64,000 bases of DNA, taken from positions 1 through 64,000 of the forward strand of contig JALHNJ010000014.1 of the NCBI GenBank assembly GCA_022843585.1, read 5' to 3'. The position numbers and the translations under genes were made by a program. Source of the stretch: Chitinophagaceae bacterium. Lineage in GTDB: Bacteria; Bacteroidota; Bacteroidia; Chitinophagales; Chitinophagaceae. The notes under the pieces were generated by a model that saw nothing but the letters and a program-made list of their open reading frames with translations, was not told where the DNA came from and did no database searches. Below are positions 54,118-62,801 of the stretch, one piece after another; the first letter of the stretch is position 1; every line of letters begins with the position of its first letter.

Positions 54118-55344
54118 TTATAAAAATTTGCTCCGCAGAGATTTCATATCCTCACTGATTTTTATATCAAGTATCTTGGCATACTGTTGAGTGGTCTTTA
54201 AATTCCGGTGCCCGAGCATTTTTGACACTGTTTCAATAGGTACTCCATTGCAAAGGGTAATCGTTGTAGCAAAAGTGTGGCGGGCAATATGATAAGTAAA
54301 TGTTTTATCAATTTCACAGATTTCAGCAATCTCTTTCAAATAAGCATTCATTTTCTGATTGCTCAATACAGGTAAGACCCTGTCATTAATAATACAGTGG
54401 GAATGCGTTGAATATTTCTGAATGATTTGCAAGGCAACAGGCAATAAAGGAATTCTCGCAGCAATATCGGTTTTCTGTCTTTTGCTGACCAGCCATTTTT
54501 CGCCGTCAATTCCAATTACAATTTCTGAACGCTTTAATTTTTTAACATCCGCATGAGCAAGACCAGAATAACAACTAAATAAAAATATGTCCCGCACTAT
54601 ACCAAGCCTATCAGTTGGAAACTGTTTTGCTGTTAGTGTATCCAATTCGAACTGGGTAAGCGCTGTTCTTTCAACTTCTCTTTTGGTCATTTTAAATCCA
54701 AGGAAAGGATCTTTAGGCAGCCATCCATTATGAAGGCAACGGTTTACAATCTTACGAAAATTCGCCAGGTATTTAATGGTTGAATTATGACCGCATTTGC
54801 GAACACTTTTTAACCAAAACTCATATTCAGTTATAAATTCATAATTCAGGTGGCTTATGTCAAAATCTTCTTTCTTGTATTTCCAATATATAAAGGACAT
54901 AGTATGCTTAAAAGAAGTGATATAACGTTCCAGCGTTCCGGGAGAATATTCATTGCCCACTAATGCGGCCATCTGTTCATTATGATGAGTAAAGATTTCC
55001 CTGAGCATATATTTATGCTCCACCAACTCACCTCCCTGCATGAGGGTTTTAATTTTATCTGCAGTGACTTCATGATCGTTTTCTACTAGGAACTTCCTTT
55101 TTTCATAGACCTTTCTTTGCAATATATCAAGATAGGTATTCAATAGTTTAGCAACCTCGGTTTTGCTTTCCGAACGTCCTGCTGTCGGGTTCCATTTAAT
55201 GGGTTCACACCGGCGTTTGGTGCTGATTTCAACCGCTTTGCCGTTTACGGTTATACGCATATAAATAACTGACTCTCCCGCTTTATCATACCTGCTTTTT
55301 TTGAGGAAAAATTGCAAACCAAAACTTTTCTCCATATCACGCAT
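54118..55344 (-). CDS. Tyrosine-type site-specific integrase of the element
   Basis: 408 residues: an N-terminal Arm-DNA-binding domain (LQFFLKKSRYDKAGESVIYMRI), a SAM-like core-binding domain, and the catalytic domain with FSCYSGLAHADVKKL, HIARHTFATT (HxxR) and GHRNLKTTQQYAKI (His and Tyr nucleophile). This is the Bacteroidetes CTn/NBU-type integrase. It lies 250 bases from the tRNA-Ser attachment core, reading away from it, and most likely drove integration there. A decayed copy lies at 50688. Start ATG at 55344, or three codons later. Confidence 0.93.
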   Translation of the reverse strand: MRDMEKSFGLQFFLKKSRYDKAGESVIYMRITVNGKAVEISTKRRCEPIKWNPTAGRSESKTEVAKLLNTYLDILQRKVYEKRKFLVENDHEVTADKIKTLMQGGELVEHKYMLREIFTHHNEQMAALVGNEYSPGTLERYITSFKHTMSFIYWKYKKEDFDISHLNYEFITEYEFWLKSVRKCGHNSTIKYLANFRKIVNRCLHNGWLPKDPFLGFKMTKREVERTALTQFELDTLTAKQFPTDRLGIVRDIFLFSCYSGLAHADVKKLKRSEIVIGIDGEKWLVSKRQKTDIAARIPLLPVALQIIQKYSTHSHCIINDRVLPVLSNQKMNAYLKEIAEICEIDKTFTYHIARHTFATTITLCNGVPIETVSKMLGHRNLKTTQQYAKILDIKISEDMKSLRSKFL

Positions 55345-55459
55345 TTTAAAAGGGTTAAAAATACTTTTTTACAAGTCGAAATTCCAGCGTTTAGTTCTTG
55401 TAGAATGTTAATAATAAATGACTTAAGTAAAGGTTCAGGAGCAGGTAGTATGGTTGAGA

Positions 55460-55479
55460 CTACTCCACGAATCACGCAG
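55460..55479 (+). repeat. Right arm-type repeat of the element
   Basis: CTACTCCACGAATCACGCAG differs at one position from 13351-13370 at the left end, in the same orientation. It is a candidate accessory site for integrase or excisionase. Confidence 0.65.
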
Positions 55480-55528
55480 ACAACTAGGGTAATAAAGAGG
55501 GGTAAAGGCAGGTATAGACCAAAAGTGA

Positions 55529-55560
55529 AAAACCTGCAAATCATTGATTATGCAGGTTTT
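55529..55560. terminator. Hairpin at the right end of the element
   Basis: AAAACCTGCA (55529-55538) pairs with TGCAGGTTTT (55551-55560) across 12 bases. It lies between the integrase and the attachment core and may isolate the tRNA from element transcription. Confidence 0.65.
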
Positions 55561-55593
55561 ATTACTTAGACTTATTTTAATTTATGGTACTCA

Positions 55594-55609
55594 GCGGAGA
55601 CGAAGGGAT
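55594..55609 (+). repeat. attR: 16-base core within the tRNA-Ser 3' end
   Basis: GCGGAGACGAAGGGAT, identical to 13279-13294. It covers the 3' acceptor strand and part of the T arm of the tRNA, so the gene stays intact on this side. Confidence 0.85.
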
Positions 55610-55681
55610 TCGAACCCTTGATACAGTTTCCCGTATACACACTTTCCAGGCGTGCTCCTTCAACCACTCGGACACGTCTCC
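55595..55681 (-). tRNA. tRNA-Ser (anticodon GGA)
   Basis: 87 bases. The acceptor stem GGAGACG pairs with CGTCTCC, with discriminator G. There is a D arm with GTGGTTGAA, an anticodon loop CTGGAAA (anticodon GGA), a long variable arm (TACGGGAAACTGTA) and a T arm GGTTCGAATCC. CCA is not encoded. It is the integration target of the element to its left. Confidence 0.95.
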
Positions 55682-55735
55682 ATTTAAAGGGCAGCAAAAA
55701 TAGGGATTATTGCCGTAAGGGTAGTTATTTGAGAT

Positions 55736-56194
55736 TTACCAGTTATTCGCCTGGTCAGCATTCATTCTTTCTGATACATCCATTGGTTTTTGCTCTTTCC
55801 AATAGGGATTATACTTTACAAACCAGGATATCCAGAGGCTGCGACTTAATCGCATCAGCCAGGGTTGTAATACAATCAAGAGCAAAGCATTAAAGCCAAG
55901 CCACATAAAAAAGCGGTTATCGTTGGTGGAAATGCCAATTATAACATACCATGCTATAAAACTTGCTACACATATTGCAACTGCTAATGCGTAGCTAACA
56001 TAACTGGTGCCATAATAAAAGCCTACTTCTATTTCGGTGGGTTGACCACAAACGATACATTCTTTATGCATCAGCATATTTTTCTTAAAACTAATACTGG
56101 TGCCATGTTGAAATAACTTTCCTTCTCTGCAGCGGGGACAACGGCAACTTAATGCAGAAGATAAATAACCACGACTTGCTTTTTGCTCCGCCAT
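55736..56194 (-). CDS. DUF983 membrane protein
   Basis: 152 residues from the ATG at 56194, chosen because an earlier in-frame start at 56221 would overlap the thioredoxin gene. RCPRCREGKLF and CIVCGQPT form a zinc-ribbon-like Cys set at the N-terminus. Two hydrophobic helices follow (about 65-85 and 98-118), as in DUF983. The role is unknown; related genes often sit near respiratory functions. Its start overlaps the stop of the thioredoxin gene. Confidence 0.88.
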   Translation of the reverse strand: MAEQKASRGYLSSALSCRCPRCREGKLFQHGTSISFKKNMLMHKECIVCGQPTEIEVGFYYGTSYVSYALAVAICVASFIAWYVIIGISTNDNRFFMWLGFNALLLIVLQPWLMRLSRSLWISWFVKYNPYWKEQKPMDVSERMNADQANNW

Positions 56195-56195
56195 T

Positions 56196-56522
56196 TTATT
56201 TGTTGGTTGTATGTTGTTCAATTATTTTTTCAAGTTGATTTGCCTGCACCACACCTGATTGCCGCCACAAAGATTTTCCCTTTTGAAATAACATCAGGGT
56301 GGGTACACTTTGCACCTGGTAAGCATTGGCCGCTGCCGGACTTTTATCAATATCAATTTTAATGATGCGGACTTTATCGCCCATTTGCTGATGCAATTTT
56401 TCCAAAATTGGCTTCATCATTTTGCAAGGTCCACACCATTCCGCAAAAAAATCAACCAGCACCGGTGTGTTGCCGTTGATGATTTCGCCAAAGGTCTCTC
56501 TTTTATTGTTTGTTGTCTCCAT
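56196..56522 (-). CDS. trxA: Thioredoxin
   Basis: 108 residues, one thioredoxin domain with the active site WCGPCK and the cis-Pro segment QSVPTLMLF. It is cytoplasmic. It would reduce protein disulfides or persulfides. Located among sulfur-related genes, it may pass electrons in persulfide handling. It lies 38 bases after the DUF6132 gene and is coupled to DUF983. Confidence 0.92.
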   Translation of the reverse strand: METTNNKRETFGEIINGNTPVLVDFFAEWCGPCKMMKPILEKLHQQMGDKVRIIKIDIDKSPAAANAYQVQSVPTLMLFQKGKSLWRQSGVVQANQLEKIIEQHTTNK

Positions 56523-56560
56523 TTTTTATTTCAAGGCGTAACCGAAGTAATTCTTCTAAT

Positions 56561-56767
56561 TTACTTATCGGTTGTTTTTTCTTTTTTAAACATACTGAAC
56601 AACAATCCACCCATCAATGCACCATAAGCGGTACTATTATGCCAGGTAGAAGTTATCTTACAAGTGCCGCTTTCACACCCAATTTGTTGCCAATAAATAT
56701 AGCCGCCAATAGCACCTAGCAACACTCCGGCAATCAATAATTTATTATTTAGTACCCAGTTCTTCAT
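56561..56767 (-). CDS. DUF6132-like small membrane protein
   Basis: 68 residues from the ATG at 56767; the frame extends upstream only by reading into the preceding gene. One or two hydrophobic helices flank GCESGTCKITSTWHNSTAYGA, the conserved Cys motif of DUF6132. Such proteins occur with rhodanese and other sulfur genes in Bacteroidetes. It overlaps the end of the gene at 56745-56999. Confidence 0.75.
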   Translation of the reverse strand: MKNWVLNNKLLIAGVLLGAIGGYIYWQQIGCESGTCKITSTWHNSTAYGALMGGLLFSMFKKEKTTDK

Positions 56768-56999
56768 ATTCAATAGTTGAAGGGGTGGAAGAATTATTTT
56801 TTTTATTGCCTGTGTAACAAGCACCGCCTGCGCAACAAATGCCATCGGTAAATAATGAAATGGCTGTAAACAAACTACCCAAAACAATTCCGGCCACCTG
56901 ACCTGATTCTATTGAGGAGTACAAAATTAAGCTACCTAATCCGACTCTGACGAATTTTAACGTTGTCCATCCACTGCGAAGCCTGTGTATCAGATTCAT
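56745..56999 (-). CDS. Small membrane protein with CC/C motif, sulfur-cluster associated
   Basis: 84 residues from the ATG at 56999. RVGLGSLILYSSIESGQ and a second hydrophobic stretch (VAGIVLGSLFTAISLF) form two helices, followed by GICCAGGACYTG. The cysteines resemble those of small inner-membrane proteins found with rhodaneses. The function is unknown. A GTGA-N6-TTAC palindrome lies 48 bases upstream, so it is a candidate target of the local Crp/Fnr regulator. Confidence 0.65.
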   Translation of the reverse strand: MNLIHRLRSGWTTLKFVRVGLGSLILYSSIESGQVAGIVLGSLFTAISLFTDGICCAGGACYTGNKKNNSSTPSTIEYEELGTK

Positions 57000-57046
57000 G
57001 TTATATATGTTTAAAGCAAATTTCCGTTGATAAGAGGAGCTTAGCG

Positions 57047-57060
57047 GTGACATTTGTTAC
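57047..57060. promoter_or_regulatory. Candidate Crp/Fnr operator, upstream of 56999
   Basis: GTGACATTTGTTAC, seven of eight half-site positions of GTGA-N6-TCAC, 48 bases upstream of the start. Two other copies in this region have the same spacing. Confidence 0.55.
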
Positions 57061-57070
57061 AATACAAAAA

Positions 57071-57095
57071 AGCGGTTGTTTTTTTAACAACCGCT
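57071..57095 (-). terminator. Terminator after sqr
   Basis: AGCGGTTGTT (57071-57080) pairs with AACAACCGCT (57086-57095). On the minus strand it is followed by a T run. It lies 22 bases beyond the sqr stop. Confidence 0.8.
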
Positions 57096-57116
57096 ATACC
57101 ATCCTGTATTCAGCAA

Positions 57117-58313
57117 TTACATTTTCCCCGGTAAGATTTTATTCCAGTATAGCCAGGGCAGCAGTTTTGTCTTCATCAGGTACATACTCCACCTTTCTTT
57201 GCTCTGGTCAAACGGAAAAGTTTCCATTGGCTTATTGTTATAATCGAATTCTGCTAGTACCAATTTACCATAACCTGTTACCACGGGACAGCTTGTGTAA
57301 CCATTATAACTGCCGGTAATTGGTTGCCCAGCCATTAGTGCTAATAAATTTTTAACCAAAACAGGTGCCTGTTTACGAATGGCTGCTCCGGTTCGTGAGG
57401 TAGGCAACGAAGAAGCATCACCCAGTGAAAATATATTTGGAAATTTTACATGCTGCAAAGAATTTTTATCTACATCCATCCAACCGGCAGCATTGGCTAA
57501 CGGACTATGCCTGACGAAATCTGGAGCACTTTGCGGCGGAGTTACATGTATCATATCAAAATCAACCATATACTCCTTGTCTTTATTTTGTTCACCAAAT
57601 CCAACAAAAGTTGCTTTTTTATTTGGTCCGTCGATTGCTACCAGTTTAGTGAAAAAATTCATTTGAACGTTGTCCCTTTCAGCTACTTCCTTCAATGTCT
57701 TTTCATATTTATCTACGCCAAAAAGACGAGTGCCGCCACTCCAATACTGAATTTCACTTTTATCAAATGTTCCATGCTTTTTAAAATAGTCAGCAGCCAG
57801 CCACATAATTTTATGTGGGGCACCACCACATTTTACCGGAGTGTTTGGGTTAGTGAAAAGTGCTTTTCCTCCTTTGAAATTGCTAATGCATTCCCAGGTG
57901 TAGGGAGCCAGTTCGACACTGTAATTGGAGCAAACACCATTTTCCCCCAATGTTTCTATCAATCCTTTTATTTCGTTCCAGTTTAACTGAATGCCCGGTG
58001 CTACAATCAGGTACTGATAACCGAGAGTTTGATTATTGTCTAATACGATAGTATTAGCTTCCGGTTGAAAAGAAACAACTTTTTGTTTTATCCATTTTAC
58101 TTTTTTGGGCATTACATCCGCCTCGTTGCGAATCGTTTTTTTTACATCAAATACACCGGCACCTACCAATGTCCAGGCGGGCTGGTAATAATGTTTGTCA
58201 GATGGTTCAATAATAGCAATATCCAAGTCTCTATTTTTTCTCAACAGCTGCGATGCTACTGAAATACCGGCATTACCGCCGCCGACAATTACAATTTGAT
58301 GATTAGTTGGCAT
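57117..58313 (-). CDS. sqr: Sulfide:quinone oxidoreductase
   Basis: 398 residues from the ATG at 58313. The FAD-binding GGGNAGISVAS opens the protein. Cys residues in ENGVCSNYS, PVKCGGAPH and TSCPVVTGYGKL match the eukaryote-like (SQOR) branch, where two cysteines carry the sulfur bridge. It oxidises sulfide to a persulfide and passes electrons to the quinone pool at the inner membrane. It diverges from a thioredoxin gene across 107 bases that contain a palindromic operator. Neighbouring YeeE/YedE genes fit a sulfide or thiosulfate role. Confidence 0.9.
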   Translation of the reverse strand: MPTNHQIVIVGGGNAGISVASQLLRKNRDLDIAIIEPSDKHYYQPAWTLVGAGVFDVKKTIRNEADVMPKKVKWIKQKVVSFQPEANTIVLDNNQTLGYQYLIVAPGIQLNWNEIKGLIETLGENGVCSNYSVELAPYTWECISNFKGGKALFTNPNTPVKCGGAPHKIMWLAADYFKKHGTFDKSEIQYWSGGTRLFGVDKYEKTLKEVAERDNVQMNFFTKLVAIDGPNKKATFVGFGEQNKDKEYMVDFDMIHVTPPQSAPDFVRHSPLANAAGWMDVDKNSLQHVKFPNIFSLGDASSLPTSRTGAAIRKQAPVLVKNLLALMAGQPITGSYNGYTSCPVVTGYGKLVLAEFDYNNKPMETFPFDQSKERWSMYLMKTKLLPWLYWNKILPGKM

Positions 58314-58361
58314 GATACTATTTTTAGAATAGCAAGTTAGACTTGTTAGAACGTCAGTTTT

Positions 58362-58375
58362 GTGACCATAGTCAC
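58362..58375. promoter_or_regulatory. Candidate Crp/Fnr operator between sqr and thioredoxin
   Basis: GTGACCATAGTCAC, a perfect GTGA-N6-TCAC palindrome, 48 bases upstream of sqr and 45 bases upstream of the divergent thioredoxin start. One site could serve both genes. Confidence 0.65.
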
Positions 58376-58420
58376 CTCCTGACATTTTAATTGATCTTTT
58401 ATTTGTGTAAACTTTATTGT

Positions 58421-58795
58421 ATGGCTACTATTCAAATGACAACGCAGGACTTTAAAGAGAAAGTATTTAACTACGAAACAGAACAGGATTGGAAATACCT
58501 GGGTCAATTACCTGCCATAATAGATTTTTATGCAGATTGGTGTGGCCCTTGTAAAATGATAGCCCCTATATTGGAAGAACTTTCAAATGAGTATGAAGGC
58601 AGGCTGCTTATTTATAAAGTAAATACAGATGCCGAACAGGAATTGTCTTCAGTATTTGGAATTCAAAGTATTCCAACGATGCTTTTTATTGGTGCAGATG
58701 GAGAACCCATGATGCAGCCGGGTGCATTACCCAAGCATGTAATTAAAAAAGTGATAGAGGAAAAATTATTACCGGTTGTAAAAACAGAGGAATAA
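58421..58795 (+). CDS. Thioredoxin family protein
   Basis: 124 residues from the ATG at 58421. The active site WCGPCKMI and cis-Pro segment QSIPTMLF are intact. It is transcribed away from sqr and shares its control region, so it probably supplies reducing power for persulfide or oxidised protein repair. A terminator hairpin follows. Confidence 0.9.
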   Translation: MATIQMTTQDFKEKVFNYETEQDWKYLGQLPAIIDFYADWCGPCKMIAPILEELSNEYEGRLLIYKVNTDAEQELSSVFGIQSIPTMLFIGADGEPMMQPGALPKHVIKKVIEEKLLPVVKTEE

Positions 58796-58816
58796 TACTT
58801 TTATGTAGTATTCAAT

Positions 58817-58841
58817 AGCCTCTTGTTAAAGGGGCTTTTTT
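58817..58841 (+). terminator. Bidirectional terminator between thioredoxin and MFS genes
   Basis: AGCCTC pairs with GGGGCT (one G-U), loop TTGTTAAA, followed by a T run. It lies between two convergent genes. Confidence 0.75.
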
Positions 58842-60090
58842 AATGTAATGCTGGCTGCAAACATTCATCGGAGGCATAAAGTTGCTTTAAAGTGCAGCAC
58901 ATTCTAAAATGAGCCACCAGACTTGCCGTACCTGTAATTCCGGCAATAATAAGGATTGCTGCACTCATGCCTATCATATCAGCCAGTATACCAGCAAGCA
59001 GGGCGCCAATTACATAACCACTATCCCGCCAGAAACGAAAGATGCTTAAAGTTTCTGCCCGTTGTGATGGGTGAGTGCTTTCAGCAACTACAGTAAGAAA
59101 GTTTGGATATACCAATGCGGTTCCCAATCCTAATAATACAGCAGCGGCAATCAGTAGCATAAATTGCGATGATACAGCAAGTAATACAATGGCAATGGCT
59201 TGTGTCAGCATTCCTATTGTGATGATCTGTTTTTTGCAATAGACATCTCCCATTTTACCGGTGAATAATTGCATCACTCCCCATACCGTCGGATACACTC
59301 CTGCTATAATGCCTATCTCTTGTATGCTAAAATTCTTTTGCAATAGCAGAATAGGTAAAAGGCCCCACACTACTGCGTCGTTCATGTTATTTACCAAACC
59401 ATTTAATGTAACAGTGCTGATGTTCTGATGTTTCCAGCTAGTTTCATTCCAAACATTTTTGAGTAATGCAATTTTGCTTACAGCACTTTCTGCAACTACA
59501 AATTGGGTAGTGTCTTTTATAAGAAATGCTGAAACCAATAATCCGGCAGCGGCAAAAAATAATCCGGGAATGAATGGGAAATACGCATAGCCGTATTTGG
59601 AAGCAATGAAACTAGCGAGATAGGAGGCTAATCCAACGGATAGATAACCTGCAAATTCATTAATGCCCATTGCCAACCCACGGTTTTTTTGACCCACTAT
59701 ATCCACTTTCATGATAACGGTGGATGACCAGGCTAATCCCTGGTTAATCCCTAATAAAATATTAGCTGTAATAATCCATGCCCATGAGTCTGCATACATC
59801 AATAAAAAAGGAACGGGCAATGCTATCCACCAGCCAGCCATTAATATTTGTTTCCGGTTAAATCGTTTGCTGAGTTTTGCTACACTGTAATTACTGATAG
59901 CTTTTGTGATACCGAAAGCCATAATAAAACTGAGTATCGCCGCATTAGCATCTAAGCCAAAAACACTTTTTCCTAATCCCGGTAGTACGGCTCTTTCCAA
60001 ACCAATCATAGCACCTACGAATGCATTGACGAGTACAAGTAATGAGAACTGCTGCCAGTTTTCTTTTAGGCCTGTTTTTACAATTACCAA
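58840..60090 (-). CDS. Major facilitator superfamily transporter
   Basis: 416 residues with about 12 hydrophobic helices. After helix 2 comes KLSKRFNRKQILMAG, the A-type MFS loop motif, and GINQGLAWSSTVIMKVD and GINEFAGYLSVG lie in the helix 4/5 region. The substrate cannot be told. The frame begins with TTG at 60090 and no near ATG exists. It is the last gene of the Crp/Fnr-linked operon and may export a sulfur compound or stress-related molecule. Confidence 0.85.
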   Translation of the reverse strand: MVIVKTGLKENWQQFSLLVLVNAFVGAMIGLERAVLPGLGKSVFGLDANAAILSFIMAFGITKAISNYSVAKLSKRFNRKQILMAGWWIALPVPFLLMYADSWAWIITANILLGINQGLAWSSTVIMKVDIVGQKNRGLAMGINEFAGYLSVGLASYLASFIASKYGYAYFPFIPGLFFAAAGLLVSAFLIKDTTQFVVAESAVSKIALLKNVWNETSWKHQNISTVTLNGLVNNMNDAVVWGLLPILLLQKNFSIQEIGIIAGVYPTVWGVMQLFTGKMGDVYCKKQIITIGMLTQAIAIVLLAVSSQFMLLIAAAVLLGLGTALVYPNFLTVVAESTHPSQRAETLSIFRFWRDSGYVIGALLAGILADMIGMSAAILIIAGITGTASLVAHFRMCCTLKQLYASDECLQPALH

Positions 60091-60156
60091 GTAGTGAATT
60101 TTATTTCACAAAGGTCTTAGCTATAAATGGCTATTCATTTATCATATGATAAATAA

Positions 60157-60735
60157 TCACTTCAGCCCACGGATGCGGCTGAGGCTTACCTGCGTGATGC
60201 CAAGGTAGGATGCAACATATTTCAATGGTATGCGCATCAGCACATCCGGAGCTTCTTGCAGTAAGGCTTTGTATCTTTCTTCCGCTGTATGGAATTGTAT
60301 GCCTTCTATTCGATGAACTGTTTCTACATACGCCGCTTCAAATATTTTTCTAAACAATCTTTCTATCTCCGGGAACGAATCATATAGCTTGAAAAGCTGA
60401 TTGGAATTGATGCCCACTATCTCTGCATCTTCGAGTATTTGAATGGCTTTAAGACTGGGCTTGCCGGTAAATAAACTTTCAACTCTTGCGATGATGCTAT
60501 TTTCAAAGTAAAAGTTTTCGGTAATATCAATGCCGTCTTTAAAATAGTAAATTCGGGCAATACCTTTATTGAGGAAGTAAATAGTTTTGCAAGTGTGGCC
60601 GATAGGCTGCAGGTCTGTGTTTTTCTTAAAAGTGTTTATGCTGCTGATTGCCGCAATATTTTTTTCTCCATCTGTTGAAAGTGGATTATACTTTTTGAAA
60701 AATTGAAAAAGTGGTAGTAGTTCTGTTACTTCCAT
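60157..60735 (-). CDS. Crp/Fnr family transcription regulator
   Basis: 192 residues. The N-terminal cyclic-nucleotide-binding-like domain (KTIYFLNKGIARIYYF) is followed by an HTH (IPLKYVASYLGITQVSLSRIRG) of the Bacteroidetes type. There is no N-terminal Fe-S Cys set, so it is not a classic Fnr. It lies in an operon with kelch-like, BudA-like and YeeE genes. The GTGA-N6-TCAC palindromes upstream of sqr, 63917 and 56999 are plausible binding sites. The signal is unknown; redox or sulfide is likely from context. Confidence 0.88.
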   Translation of the reverse strand: MEVTELLPLFQFFKKYNPLSTDGEKNIAAISSINTFKKNTDLQPIGHTCKTIYFLNKGIARIYYFKDGIDITENFYFENSIIARVESLFTGKPSLKAIQILEDAEIVGINSNQLFKLYDSFPEIERLFRKIFEAAYVETVHRIEGIQFHTAEERYKALLQEAPDVLMRIPLKYVASYLGITQVSLSRIRGLK

Positions 60736-60774
60736 AGCAGTAAAGGTAGTAACAGGAAGTTAATAGCTTTCTGC

Positions 60775-62094
60775 TTAATCCTTTTTAGTAAAGTACACTT
60801 TCCAGATAACCGGTGAAGCCCGGCTGGGTTCTGCCTCATTACTCCAAAAAACATTGGGAGCCCGGCTGTCGATACCGCCGATTATATAACCAATCATTGT
60901 TGATTTCTTACCCAGTTTGCTCAAGTTCAATATCCCGTTTTTTGTATATAATGTTTCATTGCCAGGAATAAATTCTGAAGCAGCTCCAAAATAGCCGGGC
61001 ATTGGTTCTGGTAAGAGATATTCTTTGATAGAGTTTTGATTTCTCTCCACTACACTTATATGTTTTACAAAGGGAACATTGCTATCTGCAACCATTTTAC
61101 CGGAACTGTCTTTATAATGCTGTGCAATGCCTCCAAAGAAAATTGAGTACAATGTTTTTGTATTGTAGTTGTACACAGGTAAGGTAGCTGTATGATAGTG
61201 GCTGAATAACTGGTTGAAGTTGGCTACTTCATGATGGCCATTTTCAGTAATGTCAATTACAGTAGTAAAAGGAATGTCTTTTAAATAATGAAAAACTCCT
61301 GAATAAATCGAAAGCATTTCGTTGCCATTCGCATCTATTTGTGGCAGCAGGTTATAGTCTCTTCGATGCAGTAATTGCGAATCGGTGATAGCTAAATAGT
61401 TTTCTATTGTAAGATTGCCATCTTTTTCAACAATGCTGAACTTTCTTATCTGGTTGGTATATTGTTGCGAAAACCCGGGTCCATGGTCAGGCCCATGTGG
61501 ATTATAACGGCCATCAAATCGTTGGCCACCTACCAGGTAAAAGTAGCTGCCCAATTTATTTAATCGTCCCCCGGTTACCGCCATTCTTTCATCTGCCAAC
61601 TGATTTACAAATGGAAGAATATCCTGATTTTTTGTTATGGCATTTATAAGTTCTTTTACTTTTACACGAATGATAGCAGGATGGGTAATATGATTCTTTT
61701 TTGTTTCACTATATCCGTAACCACCAATGATCAGCAATTCGTTTCCTTGTTGAAAAAATTCCATATTACTGCTTTGCAATTGTTCTGCTATAGCAGGCGG
61801 AAGAGTAAGGATACTTTTTTTCCATACTTTTTCCTTTTTTAAATCAACAACAACGATTTCTGTATTATTATACTTTTTGCCGAAAGCAGCAAAAGGCTGT
61901 CTGCGATGAAGCCCATCGGTTCTGCCACCAATTAGTAATATTTTGTCACCTTCTTTTGCCCAGGCATAGGATTGAATGCCTGTAAATTCACCAGGAATTA
62001 CCGGCTCCAGTGTGATTGAAAATGGCTGGGAAGTTTGGGCGTTCGCAATAGCATTTAACAGCAAGTAGCTAATGGCAATAAGAAAATTTTTCAT
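60775..62094 (-). CDS. Secreted kelch-like beta-propeller protein
   Basis: 439 residues with a signal peptide (near ANAQ). Repeats ending in GG (KILLIGGRTDG, ELLIIGGYGYS, YFYLVGGQRFDG and FFGGIAQHY) mark a kelch-type propeller. The function is unknown. It overlaps the BudA-like gene by 4 bases, so the two are coupled and possibly act in the periplasm together. Confidence 0.75.
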   Translation of the reverse strand: MKNFLIAISYLLLNAIANAQTSQPFSITLEPVIPGEFTGIQSYAWAKEGDKILLIGGRTDGLHRRQPFAAFGKKYNNTEIVVVDLKKEKVWKKSILTLPPAIAEQLQSSNMEFFQQGNELLIIGGYGYSETKKNHITHPAIIRVKVKELINAITKNQDILPFVNQLADERMAVTGGRLNKLGSYFYLVGGQRFDGRYNPHGPDHGPGFSQQYTNQIRKFSIVEKDGNLTIENYLAITDSQLLHRRDYNLLPQIDANGNEMLSIYSGVFHYLKDIPFTTVIDITENGHHEVANFNQLFSHYHTATLPVYNYNTKTLYSIFFGGIAQHYKDSSGKMVADSNVPFVKHISVVERNQNSIKEYLLPEPMPGYFGAASEFIPGNETLYTKNGILNLSKLGKKSTMIGYIIGGIDSRAPNVFWSNEAEPSRASPVIWKVYFTKKD

Positions 62095-62795
62095 GGAGTA
62101 AGTGGAATTAAAAGTGTTATACTGCTGGCACTAGTGGAGATTTCTTCAAGATGGCCAACTGTAGTTTTTTTATCATCCATAATATGCACATGCATATTTG
62201 TGGTGTGATGAGTGAATATGCTATGATGTTTGTTGGAATAAAACCCCAGCAATGTAACCGGCTCTTTTTTGAAATTTCCGAACTGGGCAAACTGTTTATG
62301 ATTGTCGAATGTATGTTGAGTGCCTTCTTTCCAATCAATGATATGGTAAGTTGATTTAGCAAAGTTGCCTTTTATCATAAAGGGAAAAGGCTCATCAAGA
62401 CTAAGTCCATTTTTTAAAGCAAGTTCTTCTACTTTTTTTTCCAATGTTGAATAATCTTTTATTGCATCTGTAACAGTAATTGATTTCCAGGATGGCACTT
62501 GTGCATATACCAGCATGGCGGCTTTTGCATTATTGTTAGCCGATGTATTTGCCTTTCCGTTTTCTACTTTGCACCAGTAGGCTTTGCTATCAATTATCAT
62601 CAGCTCACCTTTAATGCCCTCGGCTGGACCAAGGCCATACATATTCGGATGAGATAGCAATGTGTCTAATGAGATATGAGCTGATAAATCGCCTTTGTGC
62701 ATTATCTTTTTCATTTCACCGGCCACTTTTACTTCTACCCGGGTTGAAAAAAAGAATACGAATGCACTGGCGACTGCTATAAAATATTTGTTCAT
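62091..62795 (-). CDS. Secreted acetolactate-decarboxylase-like protein
   Basis: 234 residues with a signal peptide. GDLSAHISLDTLLSHPNMYGLGPAEGIKGEL and HHTTNMHVHIMDDKKTTVGHLEE follow BudA, with the zinc ligands H-x-H and a His ten residues later. BudA forms acetoin in the cytoplasm, so an exported copy is odd, and a different substrate is likely. It sits 6 bases after the YeeE-type gene and 4 bases over the kelch gene. Confidence 0.8.
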   Translation of the reverse strand: MNKYFIAVASAFVFFFSTRVEVKVAGEMKKIMHKGDLSAHISLDTLLSHPNMYGLGPAEGIKGELMIIDSKAYWCKVENGKANTSANNNAKAAMLVYAQVPSWKSITVTDAIKDYSTLEKKVEELALKNGLSLDEPFPFMIKGNFAKSTYHIIDWKEGTQHTFDNHKQFAQFGNFKKEPVTLLGFYSNKHHSIFTHHTTNMHVHIMDDKKTTVGHLEEISTSASSITLLIPLTP

Positions 62796-62801
62796 ATGTT
62801 T

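Noticed and set aside
60094-60109. GTGA-N8-TCAC near the MFS start as a fourth Crp/Fnr site
   Set aside because: The spacer is 8 instead of 6 and it lies directly at the start codon inside an apparent operon.
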